Assembly (NCBI RefSeq): GCF_013466425.1
Contig: NZ_CP059165.1
Coordinates: 372,001-436,000, forward strand
Reading direction: 5' to 3'
DNA: 64,000 nucleotides
Source: Mycobacterium vicinigordonae
GTDB taxonomy: Bacteria > Actinomycetota > Actinomycetes > Mycobacteriales > Mycobacteriaceae
Both the position numbers and the translations under genes were made by a program. The notes beneath the pieces are model-generated. The model saw only the letters and a list, made by a program, of their open reading frames with translations, had not been told where the DNA came from and made no database searches. The first letter of the stretch is position 1. The number at the start of each line of letters is the position of its first letter. Positions 16,920 through 27,816 of this stretch are shown here, piece after piece.

Positions 16920-17010
16920 ACGGCGGTGTCGAACAAAACGGTGGTGTCGAACAGAACGGCGATGTCGAAACATAACGGCGGTGTCGAACATAACGGCGGT
17001 GTCGAACAAG
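16920..17010 (+). repeat. Five-unit 18-bp tandem repeat (VNTR-like)
   Basis: Five consecutive copies of a unit close to acggcggtgtcgaacana: four are 18 bases and the third (16956-16974) is 19 bases because of an extra A. The array lies directly upstream of the DNA glycosylase start, inside the space between divergent genes. Copy number changes in 18-base steps would not shift a reading frame, but the 19-base unit does. This could be a polymorphic locus or a spacing device in the promoter/leader. Confidence 0.9.
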
Positions 17011-17024
17011 GGAGACTCAGAGCG

Positions 17025-17933
17025 GTGATCGCACGTACCGTCACGTTCCCCGGCGCCGGCGGCTTTGGGCACACGCTGGCGCCGCTGCGACGCGGCCGGG
17101 GTGACCCCTGCTTCCGCGCGCTCGTTGACAGCACAATCTGGCGCACCAGCCTGCTGCCGTCCGGGCCCGTCTCGGCGCGCATCAGCAGGGTCTCCCCCGA
17201 CAGCGCCCACTGCCAAGCGTGGGGAGACGGAGCGGCCGAATTCGTCGACTTGTTGCCCGCAATGCTGGGCGCACACGACGACGCGTCAGATTTTGCGCCG
17301 CAGCACCCGACGGTTGCCGCGGCGCGCCGCAAGGTGCCGTCCTTGCGACTGGGCCGCACCGGGCAGGTGCTCGAAGCGCTGATCCCGGCCGTCATCGAGC
17401 AGCGCGTGCCGGGCGCAGATGCCTTCCGCTCCTGGCGGGTGTTGGTCACCAAATACGGCACAACCGCACCCGGCCCGGCGCCGGATGGGATGCGGGTGCC
17501 GCCGTCGGCCGCGGGGTGGCGGCGCATTCCGTCCTGGGAGTTCCATCTCGCCAACGTCGATCCCGGGCGGGCACAGACGGTGGTGGGCTGTGCGCGGCGG
17601 GCGTCATCCCTGGAACGGTTGGCCTCGATGCCGCCAGCTCGGGCGCGCATGGCGCTGACGTCGCTGCCGGGTGTCGGAGTATGGACGGCGGCCGAGACGG
17701 CGCAACGGGCCTTCGGCGACGCCGACGCATTGTCCGTCGGCGACTATCATATCTCGAAGATGATCGGTTGGACGTTGCTCGGATACCCGATCGACGACGC
17801 GGAAATGGTCGAATTGCTCGAACCGATGCGTCCGCACCGACATCGGGTGGTGCGGGTGCTCGAAGCCAGTGGTCTGGCCTACGAACCGCGGCGCGGTCCG
17901 CGGCTGCCGGTACAGCACATCAACCGGATGTGA
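17025..17933 (+). CDS. DNA-3-methyladenine glycosylase-like (HhH-GPD) protein
   Basis: About 302 residues. The C-terminal half shows the helix-hairpin-helix region LTSLPGVGVWTAAETAQRAFGDADALSVGDYH with the catalytic Asp (VGD) expected of the AlkA/HhH-GPD family, which excises alkylated bases. The N-terminal part is less conserved. The start is uncertain: the frame is open upstream through the tandem repeat to 16902, but GTG 17025 gives a length close to the M. tuberculosis counterpart Rv0142 and avoids the repeat. Confidence 0.82.
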   Translation: MIARTVTFPGAGGFGHTLAPLRRGRGDPCFRALVDSTIWRTSLLPSGPVSARISRVSPDSAHCQAWGDGAAEFVDLLPAMLGAHDDASDFAPQHPTVAAARRKVPSLRLGRTGQVLEALIPAVIEQRVPGADAFRSWRVLVTKYGTTAPGPAPDGMRVPPSAAGWRRIPSWEFHLANVDPGRAQTVVGCARRASSLERLASMPPARARMALTSLPGVGVWTAAETAQRAFGDADALSVGDYHISKMIGWTLLGYPIDDAEMVELLEPMRPHRHRVVRVLEASGLAYEPRRGPRLPVQHINRM

Positions 17934-18000
17934 GTGGTTAGCGCTGCGGCCTTCGGGTACCCGCCTTGGAGGACGACAAGCGACTTTCAAGGGGAAACCG

Positions 18001-18552
18001 ATGACGCAGTTCACGATTCCGGGACTGACCGACAAGCAGGGCGCGCGCCTTGCCGAGATACTGCAGCGCCAGCTGAGTACCTACAACGATTTGCACTTGA
18101 CGCTCAAGCACATTCACTGGAATGTGGTGGGTCCCAACTTCATCGGCGTACACGAGATGATCGACCCGCAGGTGGACGCGGTACGCAAGTTCGCCGACGA
18201 TGTAGCCGAACGCATTGCGGCACTGGGTGCTTCACCGAAAGGGACGCCAAGCGCGATCCTCGAGGACCGCGATTGGGACGACTACTCGGTGGATCGCGAC
18301 ACCGTCCAAGCCCACCTGGCTGCACTGGACTTGGTCTACAACGGGGTGATCGAGGACATTCGCAAGGCCATCAACGAGACCGACGAACTCGACCAGGTCA
18401 CTCAGGACCTCTTGATCGGGCAGGCCGGCCACCTGGAAAAGTTCCAGTGGTTCGTTCGTGCGCACCTGGAGAGTTCCGGCGGAAAGCTGGACCACGCGGG
18501 AGTGACCACGGAAAAGGCGGCCGCGAAGTCGGCACGTCGCAAGGCGGGATGA
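18001..18552 (+). CDS. dps: Dps family DNA-protecting ferritin-like protein
   Basis: A 183-residue Dps. The inter-subunit ferroxidase residues are visible in TLKHIHWNVVGPNFIGVHEMIDPQ and the following DDVAERIAALG. The C-terminal tail TTEKAAAKSARRKAG is rich in lysine and arginine, like the DNA-binding tail of mycobacterial Dps1. It stores iron and shields DNA under starvation or oxidative stress. It starts at ATG 18001 behind an aagggga ribosome-binding site. It is not part of the Rv0134-Rv0152 order I recall, so it is an insertion between the glycosylase and CLC genes. Confidence 0.93.
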   Translation: MTQFTIPGLTDKQGARLAEILQRQLSTYNDLHLTLKHIHWNVVGPNFIGVHEMIDPQVDAVRKFADDVAERIAALGASPKGTPSAILEDRDWDDYSVDRDTVQAHLAALDLVYNGVIEDIRKAINETDELDQVTQDLLIGQAGHLEKFQWFVRAHLESSGGKLDHAGVTTEKAAAKSARRKAG

Positions 18553-18575
18553 CGCACCCTCGACGCGTCATTTCA

Positions 18576-19994
18576 CTACTCGTTTGATCTGCGCTTGCGT
18601 TCCGCCACGGCGACTTCACGATTCAAGCGTTGCGCCTCGTAAATGGTGACGTTAGTGCGTGAGATCAATAGTGAGGCTATTCCCACCGCAAGGATTGCTC
18701 CGGGCACCACGGAGAACGAGCCCGTCATTTCCGCAACCATGATCATGATCGCCAGCGGGGCGCGCGCGACGCTGCCGAAACACGCCATCATGCCGACCAC
18801 GACGAAGATCCCCGGCTGTTCGGGAACCCCAGGGAGTCGGGCCAATTCGCCGATGCGCCACACTGCCGCGCCGAGAAAGGCTCCGATCACGATGCCGGGC
18901 CCGAACAAGCCGCCGGAACCGCCGCTTCCGATGGACAGGCAGGTCGCGACGATCTTGGCGACCGGCAATAAAAGGATGATCCAGAGCGGGATGGCCAGCA
19001 GCGAAGAACGGTCGGCGGCCAGCTGCGCCCAGCCGTAGCCGCTGCCCAGAATCTGCGGCACTGCCAGGCCCAGCAACCCGACCAGCAGGCCTCCCACCGT
19101 GGGTTTCACCACGGGTCCGCCCGGCAGCCGGCGCACCAGCGCCACTGCGGCGTGGAATGCGCGCGCGTACAGGTAGCCGACAGCTGCCGCGACCACTCCG
19201 ATCACCACGAACCACAGCAGTGGCCAGGCACGCTCGAAGCGGTACTCGGCGTCGATGTAGCCGAAGAGCGGATCGAAGCCCAAAAAGGCGCCGAGCACCG
19301 CGTAGGCCGTTCCGGATGCGATGAACCCGGGCAGCAGCGTGCGGTTGTCGAAGTCGTCGCGATAGATGATCGATCCGGCGAGTACTGCCCCGCCGAGGGG
19401 CGCGGCGAAGATGGCGCCGATACCCGCGCCGATACCGAGTGCCACGGCGACGCGGCCGTCGTCGTCGGACAGATTCAGTCGTCGGGTCAGCAGCGAGGCG
19501 AAGCCGGCGGAAATCTGCGCGGTGGGCCCCTCCCGTCCGGCTGAGCCTCCCGAACCGATGGTCAGAGCACTGGCGATCATCTTCACCAGCACTGCCCGGC
19601 CCCGGATAGCCCGCGGGTTGATGTGCACCGCCTCAATGGCCTCGTCGGTGCCGTGCCCGGTGGCCTCCGGGGCGAATCTGGCGACGATTAGCGCGGACAG
19701 CAGGGCCCCGCCCGTCGTCACCAGCGGTATGGCCCAAGCGCGGGCAAACCGCGCCGACCCGTGGCTGCCGCCTTCACCACGGGGGGTGGGAACGTCGTAG
19801 TCGGCCAGGTAGCCGAGCAGGAACGCCCCGGTGTATTTCAGCGCTTGGTAGAAGACGACCGCGGCCAGACCGGAAATGACGCCGATCGTGGTACCCAGCA
19901 ACAGCCATTTGGGCAGATAGCTCGCCTTTTGGATCGAGGCGCCGAACCGTCCGCCAGCGGATTCGGGAGGTGCCTCATCCTGAGGGTCCGACAT
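18576..19994 (-). CDS. CLC-type chloride channel/transporter
   Basis: A 472-residue membrane protein with about ten or more hydrophobic segments. The ion-pathway motifs of the CLC family are present: GSGGSAGREGPTAQI, with its gating glutamate, and GSGGSGGLFGP. Whether it is a channel or a chloride/proton exchanger cannot be told with certainty. The N-terminus is cytoplasmic (MSDPQDEAPPESAGG). Corresponds to Rv0143c. It is convergent with dps and divergent from the pirin gene. Confidence 0.93.
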   Translation of the reverse strand: MSDPQDEAPPESAGGRFGASIQKASYLPKWLLLGTTIGVISGLAAVVFYQALKYTGAFLLGYLADYDVPTPRGEGGSHGSARFARAWAIPLVTTGGALLSALIVARFAPEATGHGTDEAIEAVHINPRAIRGRAVLVKMIASALTIGSGGSAGREGPTAQISAGFASLLTRRLNLSDDDGRVAVALGIGAGIGAIFAAPLGGAVLAGSIIYRDDFDNRTLLPGFIASGTAYAVLGAFLGFDPLFGYIDAEYRFERAWPLLWFVVIGVVAAAVGYLYARAFHAAVALVRRLPGGPVVKPTVGGLLVGLLGLAVPQILGSGYGWAQLAADRSSLLAIPLWIILLLPVAKIVATCLSIGSGGSGGLFGPGIVIGAFLGAAVWRIGELARLPGVPEQPGIFVVVGMMACFGSVARAPLAIMIMVAEMTGSFSVVPGAILAVGIASLLISRTNVTIYEAQRLNREVAVAERKRRSNE

Positions 19995-20106
19995 GGTCGG
20001 CAGGTTAACAGCGCCATGAAAGTGCGCAGCCCCGTGTGCCCGCCCGAGGAATAAACGGACTGTGGTCCGGTTATATGGGACAACTTCGAAAAATCAGGAG
20101 GTAACA

Positions 20107-21078
20107 ATGCCGGCTATAACCGCGGACACATTGACCCTGCCCCGGGTGGCCCCGGCCGGACCAGCAGACACCGAGCGGCCGGTCCAGTCGGTCACGACAG
20201 GTCCCCGCGGCTACGAGGGGTTGGGATTCCCGGTGGTCCGGGCCTTCGCCGGGGTCAGCGCCGCCGCACTAGACCCGTTCGTGCACATGGATCAGATGGG
20301 TGAGGTGGACTACGAACCGGGCGAGCCACGAGGCACCGACTGGCATCCGCACCGCGGCTTCGAGACGGTGACGTACATGATCGACGGGACCTTCGCCCAC
20401 CAGGACTCGCACGGCGGCGGTGGGCTCATCGCCAACGGCGCAACCCAGTGGATGACCGCCGGGTCGGGCGTATTGCACATCGAAACCCCGCCAGCCGAGA
20501 TGGTGCACAGCGGCGGCGTGTTCCACGGCATCCAGCTCTGGGTGAACCTGCCGAAGCGAGACAAGTTCGCCCCGCCGCGCTACCAGGCCATCGAAGGCAC
20601 TGACACCGAGCTGCTAGCGTCCGAGGACGGCGGCGCCCTCATCCGCATCATCGCGGGGGAGATCGACGACAACGCCGGTCCTGGCGTCACTCACACCCCG
20701 ATCACGATGGCCCACGCGACAGTAGAAAGCGGTGCCCGCTTGAATATCCCGTGGCGCCGGGACTTCAACGCCTTGGTCTACGTGCTGTCCGGGGAAGGTG
20801 CGGTCGGCCCCGTCGGACACCCGATCAAGCAAGGACAACTAGCCGTCCTCGGGCCGGGCGACCGGATCACCGTGTCGGCGAGAGCGGGGCGGCGAACCCC
20901 CTTGGACGTGTTGATCCTGGGAGGGCAGCCGATCCGCGAGCCGGTCTTCCACTACGGACCGTTCGTAATGAACTCCAAGGCCGAGGTGATCGAGGCGCTC
21001 GAGGACTATCAGGCGGGCAAATTCGGCAGTATCCCCCCGAACGCTCTAATGCCGCACCGTGGCGATGGCACACTCTAG
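20107..21078 (+). CDS. Pirin family protein
   Basis: A 323-residue bicupin of the pirin family. The N-terminal cupin has the metal-binding residues in WHPHRGFETVTYMIDG and later HIETPP, followed by a pirin C-terminal cupin (LVYVLSGEG). Pirins are nuclear regulators in eukaryotes and quercetinase-like or redox-sensing proteins in bacteria; the role here is unknown. ATG 20107 has a very good ribosome-binding site (aggagg) five bases upstream. The TetR gene starts two bases after the stop. Confidence 0.9.
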   Translation: MPAITADTLTLPRVAPAGPADTERPVQSVTTGPRGYEGLGFPVVRAFAGVSAAALDPFVHMDQMGEVDYEPGEPRGTDWHPHRGFETVTYMIDGTFAHQDSHGGGGLIANGATQWMTAGSGVLHIETPPAEMVHSGGVFHGIQLWVNLPKRDKFAPPRYQAIEGTDTELLASEDGGALIRIIAGEIDDNAGPGVTHTPITMAHATVESGARLNIPWRRDFNALVYVLSGEGAVGPVGHPIKQGQLAVLGPGDRITVSARAGRRTPLDVLILGGQPIREPVFHYGPFVMNSKAEVIEALEDYQAGKFGSIPPNALMPHRGDGTL

Positions 21079-21080
21079 GA

Positions 21081-21716
21081 ATGCCACAAACGGCAAGTCG
21101 CGGGCCTGGGCGACCCCCCGCCGCAAAAGCTGACGAGACGCGTAAGCGCATTGTGAATGCCGCGCGTCAGGTGTTCAGCGAACGTGGCTACGAGGGTGCG
21201 ACGTTCCAGGCCATTGCGATGCATGCCGATCTGACCCGGCCGGCGATCAACCACTACTTCGCCAGCAAACGGGTGTTGTACACCGAAGTGGCCGACCGCA
21301 CCCTCGAACTGGTAGTCAGCGCCGGAATTGAACGCGCTCGCGGAGAGTCGACTCTGATCGGCCGGCTTGCCTCGTTCATCACCGTCGCGATGGAGGCGGA
21401 CGCACAGCATCCTCGCACCGCCGCGTTCATGGCCACCGCCGTGCTGGAGTCGCAGCGGCATCCCGAGCTGAGCAACGCCGACAACGACGCCGTGCGCACC
21501 ACTCGAGAATTTTTGTGTTGGGCGGTCTCAGAGGCGGTCGCGAGCGGGGAGCTCGCGCCCGGCGTCGACGTCACTGCGGTTAGCGAGTCGCTGCTGCTGG
21601 TGCTGTGTGGAGTGGGGTTCTACGCGGGCTTCGTTGGCAGCTATCAGGAGGTCGAGAACATCCTCGGGACGTTGCGGCAGATGGTTGCCGGCGGGCTTTG
21701 GACGTCCACGGCCTGA
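21081..21716 (+). CDS. TetR-family regulator
   Basis: A 211-residue regulator starting at ATG 21081, two bases after the pirin stop, so the two are probably one transcript. The helix-turn-helix is GYEGATFQAIAMHADLTRPAINHYFASK. It corresponds to Rv0144, which precedes the two methyltransferases. An inverted repeat between this gene and the first methyltransferase may be its operator. Confidence 0.9.
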   Translation: MPQTASRGPGRPPAAKADETRKRIVNAARQVFSERGYEGATFQAIAMHADLTRPAINHYFASKRVLYTEVADRTLELVVSAGIERARGESTLIGRLASFITVAMEADAQHPRTAAFMATAVLESQRHPELSNADNDAVRTTREFLCWAVSEAVASGELAPGVDVTAVSESLLLVLCGVGFYAGFVGSYQEVENILGTLRQMVAGGLWTSTA

Positions 21717-21766
21717 GGCGCGCTGATCTGGAACGCGGTGAGCTGCCGCACAAACCGTATAGGTTG

Positions 21767-21780
21767 CCTAACTTATTAGG
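21767..21780. promoter_or_regulatory. Inverted repeat before the methyltransferase pair
   Basis: CCTAA (21767-21771) and TTAGG (21776-21780) form an inverted repeat with a 4-base spacer, 15 bases before the methyltransferase ATG, in an AT-rich stretch. It is a candidate operator for the TetR encoded immediately upstream. Confidence 0.5.
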
Positions 21781-21795
21781 TATCATGGCCGAGTC

Positions 21796-23699
<1,904 letters not shown>

Positions 23700-23817
23700 T
23701 TCTTCTTTCCCTTGCCGTCCTATTGCCGGCAAAGCCGGGTGGCTAGGATCGCGTCTATCACCCAATAGGCGACCGCGCAGAGCACCACTGCGGGCACCTC
23801 GGGAAGGAAGGACAACG

Positions 23818-25251
23818 ATGACCACCGAATCCCCGCCCGCCCCCACGCAGACCACGGCTGCCCCCGAAGCAAGCACCATCCCTGAGACTGTTGCCCGGCT
23901 ACGCAAGACTTTCGCATCCGGCCGCACCCGCAGCTACGAGTGGCGCAAGCAGCAGTTGCTGGCCCTGGCCAGGCTGGTGGAGGAGAACGAGCCCGCCATC
24001 GCCGCCGCGCTGGAAGAGGACCTGGACCGCAACCACGTCGAGGCGTTCATCGCCGACATCGCCACCACCGCGGGCGAGGCCAAGTACGCCGCCAAGAAGC
24101 TGAAGAAGTGGATGCGGCGCAAGTATCTGCTGCTGGAGGCGCCGCAGCTGCCCGGCCGCGGCTGGGTGGAGTACGAGCCCTACGGCACCGTGCTGATCAT
24201 CGGCGCGTGGAACTACCCGTTCTACCTGACGCTGGGTCCGGCGGTCGGCGCGCTGGCCGCCGGCAACGCCGTCATCCTCAAGCCGTCGGAGATCGCCGCG
24301 GCGTCGTCGCGGCTGATGGCCGAGTTGGTGCCAAAGTACTTGGACCGCGACGCGGTCGCGGTGGTCGAGGGCGACGGCATGGTGAGCCAGGAGCTGATCG
24401 CCCAGGGGCTCGACCGGGTGATGTTCACCGGTGGTACCGAGATAGGTCGCAAGGTGTATGAGGGGGCGGCGCCGCACCTGACACCGGTGACGCTGGAGCT
24501 CGGCGGCAAGAGCCCCGTGGTGGTGGCCGCCGACGGCGACATCGACGTGGCGGCCAAGCGAATCGCCTGGCTGAAGATCCTCAACGCCGGTCAGACCTGC
24601 GTGGCACCCGACTACGTGCTAGCCGACGCGTCCATCCGTGATGAGCTGGTCGACAAGATCGGCGCTGCCCTCACCAAGTTCCGGTCCCAGGAAAACCAGG
24701 CCGGCATGCGCATCGTCAACCAACGCCAGTTCGACCGGTTGAGTGGCTACATCGCCAAAGCCGAAGCCGACGGCAGCGCCAAGGTCGCCGTCGGCGGCAA
24801 GTGCGACGCGGACAGCTTGCGCATTCAGCCGACCGTGGTCGTCGATCCCGCCGCCGACGGACCACTCATGCAGAACGAGATCTTCGGACCGTTGCTGCCG
24901 GTGCTCACCGTGAAGAACTTCGACGAGGCCATCGAATTCATCAACGCTCGGCCAAAGCCGCTGTCGGCGTACCTATTCACCAAGTCGAAGGACATTCGGG
25001 AGCGATTCATCAAGGAAGTGCCGGCTGGCGGCATGCTGATCAACCACATCGCATTCCAGGTGTCGACGGCCAAGTTGCCGTTCGGCGGCGTGGGTGCGTC
25101 CGGAATGGGCGCCTACCACGGCAAATGGGGATTCGACGAGTTCAGTCACCGCAAGTCGGTGCTGACCAAGCCGACGCGTCCCGACTTTTCCAAGATGATC
25201 TACCCGCCCTATACCGAGCGCGCCTTCAAGCTCGCGCGAAAACTGTTCTGA
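23818..25251 (+). CDS. Aldehyde dehydrogenase
   Basis: A 477-residue NAD(P)-dependent aldehyde dehydrogenase. The catalytic cysteine is in NAGQTCVAPDYVL, the general-base glutamate in LELGGKSPVVV, and the cofactor-binding GTEIG lies before it; the PFGGVGASGMG C-terminal motif is intact. The class 3-like length and the VEYEPYGTVLIIGAWNYP segment suggest fatty-aldehyde oxidation. It has a strong aaggaagga ribosome-binding site and heads the aldehyde dehydrogenase/SDR/quinone-oxidoreductase series. Corresponds to Rv0147. Confidence 0.94.
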   Translation: MTTESPPAPTQTTAAPEASTIPETVARLRKTFASGRTRSYEWRKQQLLALARLVEENEPAIAAALEEDLDRNHVEAFIADIATTAGEAKYAAKKLKKWMRRKYLLLEAPQLPGRGWVEYEPYGTVLIIGAWNYPFYLTLGPAVGALAAGNAVILKPSEIAAASSRLMAELVPKYLDRDAVAVVEGDGMVSQELIAQGLDRVMFTGGTEIGRKVYEGAAPHLTPVTLELGGKSPVVVAADGDIDVAAKRIAWLKILNAGQTCVAPDYVLADASIRDELVDKIGAALTKFRSQENQAGMRIVNQRQFDRLSGYIAKAEADGSAKVAVGGKCDADSLRIQPTVVVDPAADGPLMQNEIFGPLLPVLTVKNFDEAIEFINARPKPLSAYLFTKSKDIRERFIKEVPAGGMLINHIAFQVSTAKLPFGGVGASGMGAYHGKWGFDEFSHRKSVLTKPTRPDFSKMIYPPYTERAFKLARKLF

Positions 25252-25290
25252 CTCAATCGATATCGCCAAGCGCTTAAAGAAAGGAAACTT

Positions 25291-26151
25291 ATGCCCGGAG
25301 TGCAGGACCGCGTCGTCGTAGTAACCGGAGCCGGCGGGGGATTGGGCCGTGAATACGCCCTGACCCTCGCTCGTGAGGGCGCCAGCGTCGTCGTCAACGA
25401 TCTCGGCGGCGCACGTGACGGCACCGGCGCCGGTTCGGCGATGGCGGACCATGTCGTCGCCGAGATTCGGGACGGCGGTGGACGTGCGGTTGCTAACTAC
25501 GACAGTGTCGCCGAGGCCGAGGGCGCGGCCAACATCATCAAGACCGCGCTCGACGAGTTCGGCGCGGTGCACGGTGTGGTGAGCAACGCGGGCATTCTGC
25601 GCGACGGCACCTTCCACAAGATGACGTCGGAGAACTGGGACGCAGTGCTCAAGGTGCACCTGTACGGCGGGTACAACGTGATCCGCGCGGCCTGGCCGCA
25701 TTTCCGCGAGCAGAGCTACGGCCGCGTGGTCGTGGCAACTTCCACCAGCGGACTATTCGGCAACTTCGGCCAAACCAATTACGGTGCAGCCAAATTGGGG
25801 CTGGTGGGCCTGATCAACACCTTGGCGCTGGAAGGCGCCAAGTACAACATCCACTCCAACGCGGTCGCCCCGATCGCCGCCACCCGCATGACCGAGGACA
25901 TCATGCCCAAGGAGGTGCTGGAGAAGCTGACGCCCGAGTTCGTCGCGCCGGTGGTCGCCTATCTGTGCACCGAGGAGAACGCCGACAACGGCTCGGTATT
26001 CGTGGTCGGTGGCGGCAAAGTTCAGCGTGTTGCGCTGTTCGGCAACGAGGGCGCCAACTTCGACAAGCCGCCCACCGTGCAGGACGTGGCGGAGCACTGG
26101 GGCGAGATCACCGACCTGTCGGCGGCGACAAAAGCTGGCTTCAAGCTGTAA
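25291..26151 (+). CDS. Short-chain dehydrogenase (hydroxyacyl-CoA dehydrogenase-like)
   Basis: A 286-residue classical SDR. The cofactor motif is VTGAGGGLGREYALTLA, NAG occurs as VSNAGILRD, and the catalytic Ser-Tyr-Lys are in TSTSG and TNYGAAKLG. The extended first turn (VVNDLGGARDGTGAG) is that of the dehydrogenase domain of peroxisomal multifunctional enzyme type 2, suggesting (3R)-hydroxyacyl-CoA or steroid substrates. Same length as Rv0148 (from memory). It starts at ATG 25291 after a gaaaggaa ribosome-binding site. Confidence 0.92.
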   Translation: MPGVQDRVVVVTGAGGGLGREYALTLAREGASVVVNDLGGARDGTGAGSAMADHVVAEIRDGGGRAVANYDSVAEAEGAANIIKTALDEFGAVHGVVSNAGILRDGTFHKMTSENWDAVLKVHLYGGYNVIRAAWPHFREQSYGRVVVATSTSGLFGNFGQTNYGAAKLGLVGLINTLALEGAKYNIHSNAVAPIAATRMTEDIMPKEVLEKLTPEFVAPVVAYLCTEENADNGSVFVVGGGKVQRVALFGNEGANFDKPPTVQDVAEHWGEITDLSAATKAGFKL

Positions 26152-26159
26152 CCAATTCA

Positions 26160-27128
26160 GTGAAAGCCTGTGTGGTTCAGGAGCTTCGCGGCCCGTCCGG
26201 CATTGTCTACACCGATATCGACGACGTAGGAGATGGTGGCGGCAACATCGTTATCGAGGTGCGCGCCGCCGGCGTGTGCTTTCCCGATCTGCTCTTGACC
26301 AAAGGCAAATACCAACTCAAGTTGCAGCCGCCGTTTGTGCCCGGCATGGAGACCGCCGGAGTGGTGCGTTCGGCCCCGGTGGAATCTGGTTTTCGTGTGG
26401 GCGAACGAGTTTCGGCATTCGGCGTGCTCGGCTGTTATGCCGAGCAGGTGGCGGTGCCGGCCTCCAATGTGATCCGCAGCCCCGATGAACTCGACGACGC
26501 CGAAGCGGTGTCGTTGTTGGTGAACTACAACACCATGTATTTCGCGCTGTCCCGCCGGGCGGTGATGCGGCCGGGTCAGACGGTACTGGTACTTGGCGCC
26601 TCCGGCGGGGTGGGCACCGCGGGCGTACAGATCGCCAAGGCGTTGGGGGCCAGCCAGGTGATCGGTGTGGTGCACCGCGACGCCGCGATCGACTACGTCA
26701 AGGCGCTGGGTGCCGACCATGTGGTGCGCGTGGCGCGGGGCTGGGTCGAGCGGGTGCTCGAGCAGACCAACGGCCGGGGGGTGGACATTGTCGTCGACCC
26801 GGTCGGTGGGCGGGCCTTCGACGACGCGATCGATGTGCTGGCCATCGACGGCAAGCTGCTGGTGGTCGGATTCGCCGCCGGAAGCATTCCCACGCTGACC
26901 GTCAACCGGCTGCTGTTGCGTAACGTCGGCGTGCTGGGTGTCGCGTGGGGTGAGTATCTGAACACGGTGCCCGGCTCGGCGGTGCTGTTCTCCTCCGGTC
27001 TCAACCAGCTGGTCACGCTCGGATTGAAACCTCCTCCACCGCAACGTTATCCGCTGTCCGAGGCGCGCGCCGCACTGCAGAGTCTGGACCAGGGTGGCGT
27101 TCTGGGCAAGGTGGTGCTGGAGCCCTAG
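26160..27128 (+). CDS. Zinc-lacking NADPH:quinone oxidoreductase (MDR family)
   Basis: About 322 residues starting at GTG 26160, eight bases after the SDR stop. It belongs to the medium-chain family without zinc ligands. The cofactor motif is VLVLGASGGVGTAGVQIAKALGA, and the substrate region GVCFPDLLLTKGKYQ is typical of QorA-like enzymes. It probably reduces quinones or enoyl compounds with NADPH. The operon position suggests a shared pathway with the preceding aldehyde dehydrogenase and SDR. Corresponds to Rv0149. Confidence 0.9.
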   Translation: MKACVVQELRGPSGIVYTDIDDVGDGGGNIVIEVRAAGVCFPDLLLTKGKYQLKLQPPFVPGMETAGVVRSAPVESGFRVGERVSAFGVLGCYAEQVAVPASNVIRSPDELDDAEAVSLLVNYNTMYFALSRRAVMRPGQTVLVLGASGGVGTAGVQIAKALGASQVIGVVHRDAAIDYVKALGADHVVRVARGWVERVLEQTNGRGVDIVVDPVGGRAFDDAIDVLAIDGKLLVVGFAAGSIPTLTVNRLLLRNVGVLGVAWGEYLNTVPGSAVLFSSGLNQLVTLGLKPPPPQRYPLSEARAALQSLDQGGVLGKVVLEP

Positions 27129-27146
27129 GGTGGATTTCCGCGATGA

Positions 27147-27551
27147 TGTCGCTGGCCGCGTGTTGGAAGACCCGCACCTCGAATTGTTACATACACCCGG
27201 CCGACTGAGACCGAAAACACCGTTAAATCCACCGTTCTCACCGAAGGTACACCGGTGATCACCCGCTTGGCGGTCACTGCCAACGCTGGCTTCTTTAACG
27301 CTGCGTTGGTCGAACTCACTACTGGCTTCACCGCCACCAACCCCCAACTGCCCAAGTTATCGGGGTCGGTGTAGGACGGCTTCGAAGAAGGCGGCATCGT
27401 CAATTCCGGCTACTACAAACCCGGTACATGGCTAAGCAGCGGCGAGTCATTGGCATATGCCCGCTGGGCTTCAACACATGACAGTGATTTCCGTTGTAGT
27501 GCAGTAGATTACGTCCGCCTATGTGTACACGACGACGATTGGCAAGGTTGA
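27147..27551 (+). pseudogene. Possible decayed reading frame with one in-frame stop
   Basis: One frame is open for 75 codons, hits a TAG at 27372-27374, and stays open for 58 more codons to a TGA at 27549-27551. The translation has a protein-like composition (for example TYTRPTETENTVKSTVLTEG before the stop and SGYYKPGTWLSSGESLAYAR after it) but no start codon with a ribosome-binding site. It is not recognised. The rest of the space to the PE_PGRS gene at 27817 shows nothing clear. On the minus strand a 92-codon frame (27125-27403) occupies the position of Rv0150c and could be the annotated gene instead. Confidence 0.35.
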
Positions 27552-27816
27552 CAGGCCGGCCACGTTTACTGGACCGCCGACACAACAACTGGCCTAACCC
27601 CAGCCAGACCGAGCGCGCAGCTTCACGGGCTACCCCACCCATGCCGAAGTTTTCCAGCCCCCTTTCCCGCCAGCGGTCGCCCGTGTCTACGGGAGGATTA
27701 GAACAACGTCCTACGAATGCGTTTCGCGATTCGCCACGGCAGCCGAATGCAGCACGTAATCTTGCTCCTCATCGGATGATTCAGATTTCCCGCAAGTGTG
27801 ATGAGGAGAACCAGCC

